Assembly (NCBI GenBank): GCA_036380925.1
Contig: DASVDW010000081.1
Coordinates: 1 to 7,739, forward strand
DNA: 7,739 nucleotides
Source: JAICLV01 sp036380925
GTDB taxonomy: Bacteria; Actinomycetota; Actinomycetes; Acidothermales; Acidothermaceae
Direction: 5' to 3'
The notes below the pieces were generated by a model. The model made no database searches. It was given only the letters and a program-made list of their open reading frames with translations, and was not told where the DNA came from. Numbering within the stretch: position 1 is the stretch's first letter; each line of letters starts with the position of its first letter. Position numbers and translations under genes: made by a program. Shown here one piece after another: positions 1-6,179 of the stretch.

Positions 1-2046
1 GACCTTCATGCCCTCGAGCAAGGTGTCGTTGACAATCTCCAGCGCGGGGCGGGTTTGCAGTGCCTCGGCGAGGTCGGCCTCGAGCCCGATCTTCTCGCCG
101 TCGATGATGCGGCGTTGCAACCGCTCGGACAGCGGGAGCGCGGCGAGCTCTTGCGCGCGAGTGGCCTTGGCGTCCGCGCTGGTGACGCCCTCGAACAACT
201 CGAGGAACTTAGGCAGCGGGTCGTAGCCGTCGCGCCGCCGGTCGTAAACGAGGTCGAGGGCAACTTCCCTTTGCTCGTCGGGAATTCTCGCTACAGGCAT
301 GATTTTGGACACATGCACGATCGCGGCGTCGAGGCCCGCCTTCACACACTCGGCGAGAAAGACCGAGTTCAGCACCTCGCGGGCGGCCGGCTTCAGACCG
401 AACGAGATGTTCGACAAACCGAGCACGGTCTGCACATTCGGGTGGCGCTGCTTGATCTCGCGGATCGCCTCGATGGTGGCCGCGCCGTCGCGGCGGCTCT
501 CCTCTTGGCCGGTGCCCAAGGTGAAGGTCAGGCAGTCGATCAGGATGTCGCTCTCCCGCATCCCCCATTTCTGCGTGAGAGTCTCGATGAGCCGCTCCGC
601 GACCGCGACCTTGTGCTCGCTCGTGCGCGCCTGACCGGACTCGTCGATGGTCAAGGCCACCACGGCGGCGCCGTGCTCCTTGACGATCGGCATGACCCTG
701 GCGAATCGCGACGCCGGGCCCTCGCCGTCCTCGAAGTTCACCGAGTTGATCACGCACCGGCCGCCGAGGGACTCAAGGCCCGCCTCGATGACCGGCGGCT
801 CGGTGGAGTCGAGCATGATCGGCAAGGTGGCGGCGGTGGCGAAGCGGCCGGCGATCTCGCGCATGTCGGCGACGCCGTCGCGGCCCACGTAGTCGACGCA
901 GACGTCGATGAGGTGCGAGCCGTCCCGGCTCGCCGCCCGGGCCACCTCGACGCAGTCGTCGAAGCGTCCCTCGATCATCGCGTCGCGGAACGCCTTCGAG
1001 CCGTTGGCGTTCGTGCGCTCGCCGATCGCGAGATAGGAGGTGTCCTGGCGGAACGGCACGTGCTGGTAAATGGAGGAGACGCCAGCCTCCGGCAGCGGCT
1101 TGCGGTGGGCGATCGCCCGGCCCCGCACTCGCTCGACCACCTGCCGAAGGTGGGCTGGCGTGGTGCCGCAGCAGCCGCCGACCAGGGACAGACCGTGCTC
1201 CCGGGTGAACGCGTCGTGGGCGTCGGCGAGTTCGTCCGGCGTCAGCGGGAAGGTCGCTCCTTCGCGGCCGAGCACCGGCAGGCCGGCGTTCGGCATGCAG
1301 GAGATCCCGACCCGGGCGTGTCGCGCCAGGTAGCGCAGATGCTCGCCCATCTCCGCCGGGCCGGTGGCGCAGTTGAGCCCGATCAGGTCAATGCCCAGCG
1401 GCTCCAACGCGGTGAGCGCGGCGCCGATCTCCGAGCCGAGCAGCATCGTGCCGGTGGCCTCGATGGTGACTTGCGCGACGAGCACCAGATCGACGTCGGC
1501 GGCTCGCATCGCGCGTTTCGCGCCGATGAGCGCCGCCTTCAGCTGGAGCAGGTCCTGCGCGGTCTCCACGATGATCGCGTCGGCGCCGCCCTCGATCAGG
1601 CCGGCGGTGGCCTGCTGGTAGGCGTCGCGCAGGGTCGCGAAGGGCGCGTGTCCCAACGTCGGGAGCTTCGTGCCCGGGCCGAGCGAGCCGAAGACGAACC
1701 GCGGATGCTCCGGCGTCGACCACGAATCCGCCGACTGGCGGGCCAGCTGGGCGCCCGCGAGCGCCAGCTCGTGAATGCGGTCCGCGATGCCGTACTCGCC
1801 AAGGTTGGCGGCGTTGGCGCCGAACGTGTTGGTCTCGACGATGTCGCAGCCGACCTCGAAGTAGGCGTCGTGAATCGACCGGACGACGTCGGGTCGGGTC
1901 ACGTTGAGGATCTCGTTGCAGCCCTCGTGACCGTCGAAGTCGTCAAGGTCGAGCGCGAAGGTCTGCAGCATGGTGCCCATGGCGCCGTCCGCGACGACGA
2001 CTCGGCGGGACAGTTCGGCGCGCAACAACTCGGGGTTAGGGCTCAC
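1..2046 (-). CDS. metH: Cobalamin-dependent methionine synthase, N-terminal 682 residues (3' end outside window)
   Basis: Cytoplasmic enzyme that transfers a methyl group from 5-methyltetrahydrofolate via cobalamin to homocysteine, giving methionine. The visible part has the homocysteine-binding domain (about residues 10-320), with opening motif VVVADGAMGTMLQ and the three zinc cysteines C226 (GLNCATG) and C292-C293 (GGCCGTTP). The pterin-binding domain follows (about 335-600), with IGERTNANGSK around E343 and LSNISFGL at 544-551. The frame then runs into the B12-binding cap and leaves the window at NDTLLEGMKV; the cobalamin-binding and reactivation domains are not seen. The frame is open throughout, and order and spacing match the family. 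Start: GTG at 2046-2044 is the first usable start after an in-frame TAG upstream and places 22 residues before the conserved Met-Gly-Thr. There is no Shine-Dalgarno, but a TANNNT box lies 7 bases upstream, so the mRNA is probably leaderless. That leaves no room for a cobalamin riboswitch in the leader. Confidence 0.97.
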   Translation of the reverse strand, partial: MSPNPELLRAELSRRVVVADGAMGTMLQTFALDLDDFDGHEGCNEILNVTRPDVVRSIHDAYFEVGCDIVETNTFGANAANLGEYGIADRIHELALAGAQLARQSADSWSTPEHPRFVFGSLGPGTKLPTLGHAPFATLRDAYQQATAGLIEGGADAIIVETAQDLLQLKAALIGAKRAMRAADVDLVLVAQVTIEATGTMLLGSEIGAALTALEPLGIDLIGLNCATGPAEMGEHLRYLARHARVGISCMPNAGLPVLGREGATFPLTPDELADAHDAFTREHGLSLVGGCCGTTPAHLRQVVERVRGRAIAHRKPLPEAGVSSIYQHVPFRQDTSYLAIGERTNANGSKAFRDAMIEGRFDDCVEVARAASRDGSHLIDVCVDYVGRDGVADMREIAGRFATAATLPIMLDSTEPPVIEAGLESLGGRCVINSVNFEDGEGPASRFARVMPIVKEHGAAVVALTIDESGQARTSEHKVAVAERLIETLTQKWGMRESDILIDCLTFTLGTGQEESRRDGAATIEAIREIKQRHPNVQTVLGLSNISFGLKPAAREVLNSVFLAECVKAGLDAAIVHVSKIMPVARIPDEQREVALDLVYDRRRDGYDPLPKFLELFEGVTSADAKATRAQELAALPLSERLQRRIIDGEKIGLEADLAEALQTRPALEIVNDTLLEGMKV

Positions 2047-2053
2047 TTGCTTA

Positions 2054-2059
2054 ACGGTA
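2054..2059 (-). promoter_or_regulatory. Probable -10 box of a leaderless metH promoter
   Basis: On the minus strand TACCGT (2059-2054) fits the actinobacterial TANNNT -10 consensus. It is followed by 7 bases (taagcaa) and the GTG of metH, so transcription would start at or next to the start codon. No convincing -35 is visible 16-19 bases upstream, which is common in actinobacteria. The box lies inside the palindrome ACGGTACCGT (2054-2063). Confidence 0.6.
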
Positions 2060-2063
2060 CCGT
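2054..2063. promoter_or_regulatory. 10-bp perfect palindrome between metH and the PAC2 gene
   Basis: ACGGTACCGT reads the same on both strands and lies in the 85-bp gap between divergent genes. Because of the symmetry, the TANNNT hexamer TACCGT occurs on both strands, at 2059-2054 (minus) and 2058-2063 (plus). It could therefore act as a bidirectional -10 element or as a small operator covering the metH -10. The palindrome is directly visible; both functions are inference. Confidence 0.4.
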
Positions 2064-2099
2064 GCGGGCCGGTTCGCCCGCTCAGCGCTAACTACGCCG

Positions 2100-2105
2100 T
2101 ACGCT
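2100..2105 (+). promoter_or_regulatory. Possible -10 box for the PAC2 gene
   Basis: TACGCT fits TANNNT and would start transcription near 2112-2113. That is just upstream of the Shine-Dalgarno (AGGAG, 2122-2126) of the GTG at 2132 and would give a leader of about 20 bases. No -35 match is visible. The plus-strand TACCGT at 2058-2063 is an alternative with a leader of about 60 bases. Confidence 0.35.
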
Positions 2106-2131
2106 GGAAGCTGCCATCGGAAGGAGCCCGC

Positions 2132-2986
2132 GTGATCGAGTTCTCCGGGGACATCCCGAAGTTGCGGCGCCCGGTCATGGTGACGGCGTTCGAGGGGTGG
2201 AACGACGCCGCCGACTCCGCGAGCGACGCCATCGAGACGTTGGAGCTGGCCTGGTCGGCCACGCCCGTCGGCGAGATCGACCCTGAGGACTACTACGACT
2301 TCCAGGTCAACCGGCCGTCGGTCTCGTTGGTCGACGGCGTCAGCCGGCGGGTCAGCTGGCCGACCACTCGCATCACGCTCGCCCGAGCGGTCGGCGACCG
2401 GCGCGACCTCGTCCTCGTGCGCGGGCTCGAGCCCAACATGCGCTGGCGCTCGTTTTGCGACGAGATCATCGACGCCGCGACGCGGCTGGGGGTCGAAGAG
2501 GTCGTGAACCTCGGCGCGTTGCTGTCCGACTCGCCGCATTCCCGCCCGGTGCCGGTGAGCGGGACCGCGGTCGACGCCGAGACGGCGCGTCGGCTCGGTC
2601 TGGAGCAGTCCTCCTACGAGGGCCCGACCGGGATCGTCGGCGTCTTCAACGACGCGTGCATCCGCGCCGGGTTGCCGGCGGTGTCGCTGTGGGCCGCGGT
2701 GCCGCACTACGTCGCGCAGCCGCCGTGCCCGAAGGCCACGCTGGCGTTGCTGCGCAACCTCGAAGACGTGCTCGATTTGCCCATGCCGTACGGCGATTTG
2801 GCGGAAATGGCGGTCGCTTGGGAGCGCGGCGTCGACCAGTTGGCCGAGGAAGACTCCGAGGTCGCCGAATACGTCCGCACCTTGGAACGGCAAAAGGACG
2901 AAGCCGACCTGCCGGAGGCCAGCGGCGAGGCGATCGCGCGCGAGTTCGAGCGCTATCTGCGGCACCGGCGCGACGGCGGCTCCTAG
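2132..2986 (+). CDS. PAC2-family protein (proteasome assembly chaperone 2-like), 284 aa
   Basis: Full-length PAC2-family protein. Family marks are the N-terminal PVMVTAFEGWNDAADSAS, the DLVLVRGLEPNMRW segment, VVNLGALLSDSPHSRPVPVSG, and the GIVGVFNDACIRAGLPAVSLWAAVPHYV stretch, which has a P-loop-free alpha/beta look. The C-terminus is charged and probably helical. In archaea and eukaryotes relatives help assemble the 20S proteasome. The role of the actinobacterial members (Rv2125 type) is not settled, so an assembly role here would be inference. The start is GTG at 2132-2134, preceded by AAGGAG (2121-2126) at 5-base spacing. The open frame reaches back to 1970, but those codons overlap the metH start and have no ribosome site. 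The gene ends with TAG at 2984-2986, one base from the mshC stop on the other strand. Next to metH and mshC, its placement is conserved in actinobacteria as I recall. Confidence 0.93.
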   Translation: MIEFSGDIPKLRRPVMVTAFEGWNDAADSASDAIETLELAWSATPVGEIDPEDYYDFQVNRPSVSLVDGVSRRVSWPTTRITLARAVGDRRDLVLVRGLEPNMRWRSFCDEIIDAATRLGVEEVVNLGALLSDSPHSRPVPVSGTAVDAETARRLGLEQSSYEGPTGIVGVFNDACIRAGLPAVSLWAAVPHYVAQPPCPKATLALLRNLEDVLDLPMPYGDLAEMAVAWERGVDQLAEEDSEVAEYVRTLERQKDEADLPEASGEAIAREFERYLRHRRDGGS

Positions 2987-2987
2987 T

Positions 2988-4217
2988 TCAGTCGGCGTGA
3001 AGCTGGATTCCGAGCAAAGCGTCCGCCAACGAGCGCACTAATCCGGGCGCCGCGGCGTCGGCGCCGTCGGCGGCCGCCCACGCGTCGATCTCCCGAAGCG
3101 CCGCGGGGGCGTTCAGGTCGTCGGCCAGGTGCGTGCGGACGGCGGACAACAGCGCCCCACCGTCCGGGCCGCTCGCCCGCGACACCGCCGACCGCCAGGC
3201 CGACAACCGGTCGGTCGCAGCGGACAAGCCGTCGGCCGTCCACTCCCAGTCGCCGCGGTAGTGCTGGTCGAGCAACGCGAGCCGAATGGCCATCGGGTCG
3301 GCGCCGCCAGCACGCAGCTTCGAAACGAAGACCAGGTTTCCCAGGGACTTCGACATCTTCTCGCCGTCGAAGCCGACCATGCCCGCGTGCATGAACGCGC
3401 CCGCGAACGGTTTGCCGGCCACCGCGGTCACCTGCGCGGCGCACATCTCGTGATGCGGAAAAATCAGGTCGCGCCCGCCACCTTGCACGTCGATCGGCGC
3501 GCCGATGTAGGTGGTCGCGATCGTCGAGCACTCGACGTGCCAGCCGGGCCGTCCACGGCCGACCGGTGAGTCCCACGCCGGTTCGCCCGGACGCTCGGCG
3601 CGCCACAACAGCCAATCGAGCGGGTCTTTCTTGCCAGGGCGATCGGGGTCGCCGCCGCGCTCGCCGAACAAGTCCAGCATGGTCGCGCGGTCGTAATGCG
3701 AGACGGACCCGAAGTTCTCGGCCGCCTCGGCCGCGAAGTAGACGTCGCCGTCGAGGTCGTAGCCGGCGCCGGATTGGCGCAGCCGGTCGACGTGCTCCGC
3801 AATCAACGGAATCGACTCGACCACGCCGACGTATTCGTCGGGCGGCAGCACGCGCAACGCGGCCATGTCCTCGTGAAACAGCCGGATCTCCTTGTGCGCG
3901 AGCTCTTCCCACGGCACGCCGGTGGCATTGGCGCGCTCCAGCAACGGGTCGTCGACGTCGGTGACGTTTTGGACGTACCGCACGGTCGCGCCCGCGTCGC
4001 GCCACACCCGGTTGAGTAGATCGAACGCCACGTACGTCGCCGCGTGGCCCATGTGGGTCGCGTCGTACGGGGTGATGCCGCACACGTACATCGACGCGGA
4101 CGACGTCGAGCCGACGACCGCTTTCCCACCGCGCGCGGTGTCGAACACCCGCGGCAGCCGCCCCTTGCCCGGCAGCGCCGGACGTGGCGGACCCTGCGGC
4201 GCTGACCATGGCTGCAT
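2988..4217 (-). CDS. mshC: Cysteine:GlcN-Ins ligase MshC (mycothiol biosynthesis), 409 aa
   Basis: ATP-dependent ligase that joins cysteine to 1D-myo-inositol 2-amino-2-deoxy-alpha-D-glucopyranoside, the step before acetylation in mycothiol synthesis. It derives from cysteinyl-tRNA synthetase, and the class I synthetase signatures are present: MYVCGITPYDATHMGH (residues 43-58, with the HIGH-type motif at 55-58), RPGWHVEC (223-230), DLIFPHHE (250-257) and KMSKS (287-291). By family knowledge C46, C230 and H255 are the zinc ligands that hold the cysteine thiol. The length matches MshC (about 410), shorter than CysS, which carries an extra C-terminal tRNA-binding region. MQPWSAPQ at the N-terminus resembles MshC starts such as MQSW. 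I chose ATG 4217-4215 over GTG 4226 because a TANNNT box sits exactly 7 bases upstream and overlaps that GTG. It stands 53 bases downstream of the kinase-like gene and ends one base from the convergent PAC2 stop. Confidence 0.97.
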   Translation of the reverse strand: MQPWSAPQGPPRPALPGKGRLPRVFDTARGGKAVVGSTSSASMYVCGITPYDATHMGHAATYVAFDLLNRVWRDAGATVRYVQNVTDVDDPLLERANATGVPWEELAHKEIRLFHEDMAALRVLPPDEYVGVVESIPLIAEHVDRLRQSGAGYDLDGDVYFAAEAAENFGSVSHYDRATMLDLFGERGGDPDRPGKKDPLDWLLWRAERPGEPAWDSPVGRGRPGWHVECSTIATTYIGAPIDVQGGGRDLIFPHHEMCAAQVTAVAGKPFAGAFMHAGMVGFDGEKMSKSLGNLVFVSKLRAGGADPMAIRLALLDQHYRGDWEWTADGLSAATDRLSAWRSAVSRASGPDGGALLSAVRTHLADDLNAPAALREIDAWAAADGADAAAPGLVRSLADALLGIQLHAD

Positions 4218-4224
4218 GCTGCGC

Positions 4225-4230
4225 ACTCTA
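4225..4230 (-). promoter_or_regulatory. Probable -10 box of a leaderless mshC promoter
   Basis: TAGAGT (4230-4225, minus) is a typical actinobacterial -10 (TAGRRT/TANNNT). It is followed by gcgcagc and the ATG at 4217. No good Shine-Dalgarno precedes the ATG. It gives mshC its own promoter inside the short gap behind the kinase-like gene, and it argues against GTG 4226, which would lie inside the box. Confidence 0.65.
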
Positions 4231-4246
4231 CTTGGCGGCGGTCGGC

Positions 4247-4275
4247 GGCTGGCCTAGAGCGCTGGCCGGCCTAGA
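4247..4275. repeat. Imperfect 12-bp direct repeat upstream of mshC
   Basis: GGCTGGCCTAGA (4247-4258) and GGCCGGCCTAGA (4264-4275) differ at one base and lie 17 bp apart. They cover the end of the kinase-like gene and the region just upstream of the mshC -10 box, where an activator or repressor could sit. With so GC-rich a background this may be chance or a small tandem duplication. Confidence 0.4.
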
Positions 4276-5065
4276 ACGGGGGCCAGGGAACCGCGGGCCA
4301 GCCTTCGCTCGGCTGGGGGAAGCAGCGGGTGCGCAGCAGCCGGTCGACGCGGCGTCGGGTCGCCGTGACCTCGCGCGACGTCAGGTGCTCACGCAATTGT
4401 TCGCCGAGCCTGGTGACCAGGGCGTCACGCATGTCGGTCAGCGCGTCGATCGCGTCGTCCGGCAGCGGCGTGCCGCGCCACTGCCACAAGATGGTGCGCA
4501 GCTTGTCGTCGGTGGAGAAGCACACACCGTGATCGACACCGAAGATGTGCCCGTCGGGCGTTGGCAGCAAGTGGCCGCCTTTGCGGTCGGCGTTGTTGAC
4601 GACGGCGTCGAAGACGGCGATCCGCCGCAGGGCCGGGTCGTCACCATGCAGCAGCGCGATCAGGTCGACCTTCTCGTCGACGTCGATCCACAGCTGGCAC
4701 ATGCCCGGGCCGAGCGGACCGTCACGCATGACGGTCGGCGGGACGACGCCCCAACCCATCGCGTCGGACACCAGGCAGGCGGCGACCTCCCGGCCGGCGA
4801 GCGTGCCGTCGGGGAAGTCCCACAGCGGCCGCTCCCCCGCGACCGGCTTGTAAACGCAGGTCAGCTGAACCGCGTCGAGGCACGCCTGCGCGTACAGCGT
4901 GGTGTTCGACGCGTCGATCAACCGGCCTTCAATCGACAGCTCGCCGTGCGTCAGCACGGCCCGGACGTCGTCCGGGCTCATCGCGCGCGCCGATTCGTCG
5001 GGAAGTGCCACGAAGCCCAGTATCTGCGATGGTCCCGTCGGGGCGGGTCGCGCGACCTGCGCCAC
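4271..5065 (-). CDS. HipA/PI3-4-kinase-like protein, SCO1664/TIGR03843 type, 264 aa
   Basis: Predicted cytoplasmic protein with a protein/lipid kinase-like fold. Visible marks are HGELSIEGRLIDASN (40-54), the probable ATP lysine K73 in VYKPVAGERPLWDFPDGTLA, the catalytic-loop-like FDAVVNNADRKGGHLL (152-167: D153, N157-N158, D160), and a metal-binding DFG equivalent GVDHG (176-180). These recall HipA and the PI3/4-kinase superfamily. The substrate is unknown, and a kinase reaction is inferred from the motifs. The family sits near mshC in many actinobacteria. Start: GTG 5065 follows an in-frame TAG at 5074-5072 and has only a weak AGG 5 bases upstream. ATG 4981 (residue 29) begins MSPDDVRAVL, closer to the conserved HGEL block, but has neither a ribosome site nor a -10 box. 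The start is therefore uncertain. The gene is divergent from the 113-residue gene and upstream of mshC on the same strand. Confidence 0.9.
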   Translation of the reverse strand: MAQVARPAPTGPSQILGFVALPDESARAMSPDDVRAVLTHGELSIEGRLIDASNTTLYAQACLDAVQLTCVYKPVAGERPLWDFPDGTLAGREVAACLVSDAMGWGVVPPTVMRDGPLGPGMCQLWIDVDEKVDLIALLHGDDPALRRIAVFDAVVNNADRKGGHLLPTPDGHIFGVDHGVCFSTDDKLRTILWQWRGTPLPDDAIDALTDMRDALVTRLGEQLREHLTSREVTATRRRVDRLLRTRCFPQPSEGWPAVPWPPF

Positions 5066-5169
5066 CGCGACCTAGATCTGGCCAAACCACGTGACCAACG
5101 GCCCATTGCGGACGGATGTGACACGGACCAGCGTCGAGATTGTCAGGTTGATGCGCCCGGTCCCTGCGC

Positions 5170-5196
5170 CCGGCGCGCCACCTTCGGTAGCGCCGG
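5170..5196 (+). promoter_or_regulatory. GC-rich hairpin in the leader of the 113-aa gene
   Basis: CCGGCGC (5170-5176) is perfectly complementary to GCGCCGG (5190-5196), with 13 bases between them in which ACC/GGT can form a short inner stem. No U-run follows, so an intrinsic terminator is unlikely. A second, weaker stem follows: CTCCT (5198-5202) can pair with AGGAG (5217-5221) inside the Shine-Dalgarno, with an inner GC-gtac-GC helix. Together these suggest a structured 5' leader that may tune translation. Function is inferred, and the transcription start is unknown. Confidence 0.4.
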
Positions 5197-5213
5197 ACTC
5201 CTCGGGCGTACGC

Positions 5214-5222
5214 AGAAGGAGG
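5214..5222 (+). promoter_or_regulatory. Strong Shine-Dalgarno that fixes the start at 5232
   Basis: AGAAGGAGG lies 9 bases before the ATG at 5232-5234. It is the best ribosome site in the window. It rules out the longer readings that begin at GTG 5091 in the same frame, and it favours 5232 over the ATG at 5244. Confidence 0.85.
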
Positions 5223-5231
5223 CTGGCGACA

Positions 5232-5573
5232 ATGAACGCTGCGATGGTCGCCACATGGACGCACCCGTTCCCGGGTCGTGAGGAGAGAGCACTCACTTAC
5301 GCCAAGGAAGTCAACGACTTTTGGACCGAGCAGGCCACCAAGGGCCGCTGCACCGCGCCGGAGATCTACTTCTCCGACGCCGGCGTCGCGTTTTGGATTG
5401 TGCGCGGCGAGCGGGAGCAACTGCTGCTGCTCAGCGAGACCGATCAGGCGCGGCTGTTGCTGATGAAGGGCGAGCTGCTGCTCGACTCGTTCCGCGTCGA
5501 GTTCTACCGTGCGGGCGAGGCCGCGCTCGAGTACCTAGAGGAGTACGGAAAGGCACTGGTCACCCTCGGGTGA
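5232..5573 (+). CDS. Conserved-looking protein of unknown function, 113 aa
   Basis: I do not recognise a named family. No signal peptide or membrane segment is visible; the protein should be cytoplasmic. Reading the sequence for alternation gives strand (ATWTHPFPG), helix (about 20-37), strand (EIYFS), strand (VAFWIVRGE), helix (about 61-84), strand (FRVEFYRAG), helix (about 97-110). That beta-alpha-beta-beta-alpha-beta order fits a ferredoxin-like or dimeric alpha/beta-barrel fold, with PGREERAL resembling the first turn of such proteins. This is inference only. The single cysteine is C40. The gene has a very strong Shine-Dalgarno (5214-5222) and a structured leader, so it is probably well expressed. 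It lies opposite to the genes on both sides: divergent from the kinase-like gene, and convergent with DUF3090 with two bases between stops. It interrupts what is otherwise a run of minus-strand genes. Base composition is like its neighbours. Confidence 0.85.
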   Translation: MNAAMVATWTHPFPGREERALTYAKEVNDFWTEQATKGRCTAPEIYFSDAGVAFWIVRGEREQLLLLSETDQARLLLMKGELLLDSFRVEFYRAGEAALEYLEEYGKALVTLG

Positions 5574-5575
5574 GG

Positions 5576-6166
5576 TCAATGCGGATGGTGCCCGTTTGAG
5601 CGGGCGCAGACGTGGCCCTCGGGGTCGAGCGGCTGACCGCAGAACTGGCACGGCGGCCGCCCGGCCGCGACCACCTCGAGCGCCCGCTTCGTGAACGCGC
5701 GCGCGGTCGCGCCGCTGATCCGCACCCGCAGCACGTCCGGGCCTTCGGTTGTGGTGTCGTCGAGATCCTCAAGGAAGGGGTTGTCGGCGTCGCCCTCCTC
5801 GGCGGCGCCGGCGTCGCCCACCGCCTGCGCCTGGATCACCACCCGCTCGTCCTCGGGATCCCAGCCAAGGCTCAACGCGCCGACCCGGAACTCCTCGATG
5901 ATCGGCTGTTCGAGCGGGCCGTTGTCGACCAGCTCCGCCGGCGCGATCGCAGGCACCGCGACCGTGCCGCCCGACGCGCGCAGCAGCTCGTCGAGCAGCT
6001 GCTCAAGCCGCTCCGCGAGCGCGGCGACCTGCACCTTTTCCAGCACCACGCTGGTCAGCTGCCCGCCGCCGCGCGCCTGCAGGAAGAACGTGCGTTCGCC
6101 GGGCTGACCGACGGTCCCCACGACCAGGCGCTCGGGCGGGTCGAAGACGAAGATCTGACGTGGCAT
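5576..6166 (-). CDS. DUF3090 family protein (TIGR03847 type) with C-terminal Cys/His cluster, 196 aa
   Basis: Actinobacterial protein of unknown function. The N-terminus PRQIFVFDPPERLVVGTVGQPGERTFFLQA is the hallmark of the family. A helical stretch (about 43-65) and an acidic low-complexity segment (118-141, rich in D, E, A and G) follow. The C-terminus holds PPCQFCGQPLDPEGHVC with C173, C176, H185 and C187, arranged as a likely zinc site. Zinc binding is inferred from this pattern. The start is ATG 6166-6164, directly before the conserved MPRQ. The open frame continues far upstream, but that stretch is a shadow of the phosphatase gene. No Shine-Dalgarno is seen; a TANNNT box 7 bases upstream overlaps the stop codon of the phosphatase gene. 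It lies 10 bases behind the phosphatase gene on the same strand, and the two families occur together in many actinobacteria. Confidence 0.93.
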   Translation of the reverse strand: MPRQIFVFDPPERLVVGTVGQPGERTFFLQARGGGQLTSVVLEKVQVAALAERLEQLLDELLRASGGTVAVPAIAPAELVDNGPLEQPIIEEFRVGALSLGWDPEDERVVIQAQAVGDAGAAEEGDADNPFLEDLDDTTTEGPDVLRVRISGATARAFTKRALEVVAAGRPPCQFCGQPLDPEGHVCARSNGHHPH

Positions 6167-6173
6167 GGCGGCA

Positions 6174-6179
6174 ACCCTA
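6174..6179 (-). promoter_or_regulatory. Probable -10 box for DUF3090, overlapping the phosphatase stop codon
   Basis: TAGGGT (6179-6174, minus) is followed by 7 bases (tgccgcc) and the ATG at 6166. Its first three bases are the TAG stop of the upstream phosphatase gene, so the promoter is built into the end of that gene. It would make a leaderless DUF3090 transcript in addition to any readthrough from upstream. AGGG could also serve as a weak ribosome site (8 bases from the ATG), so the box is not the only reading. Confidence 0.5.

Noticed and set aside
55..2091. 678-codon open frame on the plus strand
   Set aside because: Antisense to metH. Its product is Arg/Ala/Val/His-rich with no motif, while the minus-strand frame encodes a clear MetH. 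High GC keeps the shadow frame open.
1970..2131. Longer N-terminus for the PAC2 protein
   Set aside because: It would overlap the metH start and promoter. The extra residues are low-complexity, and the Shine-Dalgarno supports GTG 2132.
2047..2131. Cobalamin or SAM riboswitch upstream of metH
   Set aside because: The gap is 85 bases, shared with a divergent gene, and the metH promoter appears leaderless. No riboswitch core is visible.
2051..2965. 304-codon minus-strand frame under the PAC2 gene
   Set aside because: Shadow frame of the PAC2 gene. It has no motif, is rich in R, Q and H, and would overlap the whole real gene.
2983..4209. 408-codon frame on the minus strand, alternate frame of mshC
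   Set aside because: Arg/Gly-rich shadow without motifs; the adjacent frame carries all MshC signatures.
5170..5196. Leader hairpin as an intrinsic terminator
   Set aside because: No T-run follows on either strand, and it lies upstream of genes on both sides.
4184..5281. 365-codon plus-strand frame across the kinase-like gene
   Set aside because: Antisense shadow with no recognisable domain; the kinase-like motifs are on the minus strand.
5072..5296. 74-codon minus-strand frame with a hydrophobic stretch, ending just before the kinase-like start
   Set aside because: It is antisense to the start and leader of the 113-aa gene and has no ribosome site or -10 box. The hydrophobic run is probably a by-product of the opposite codons.
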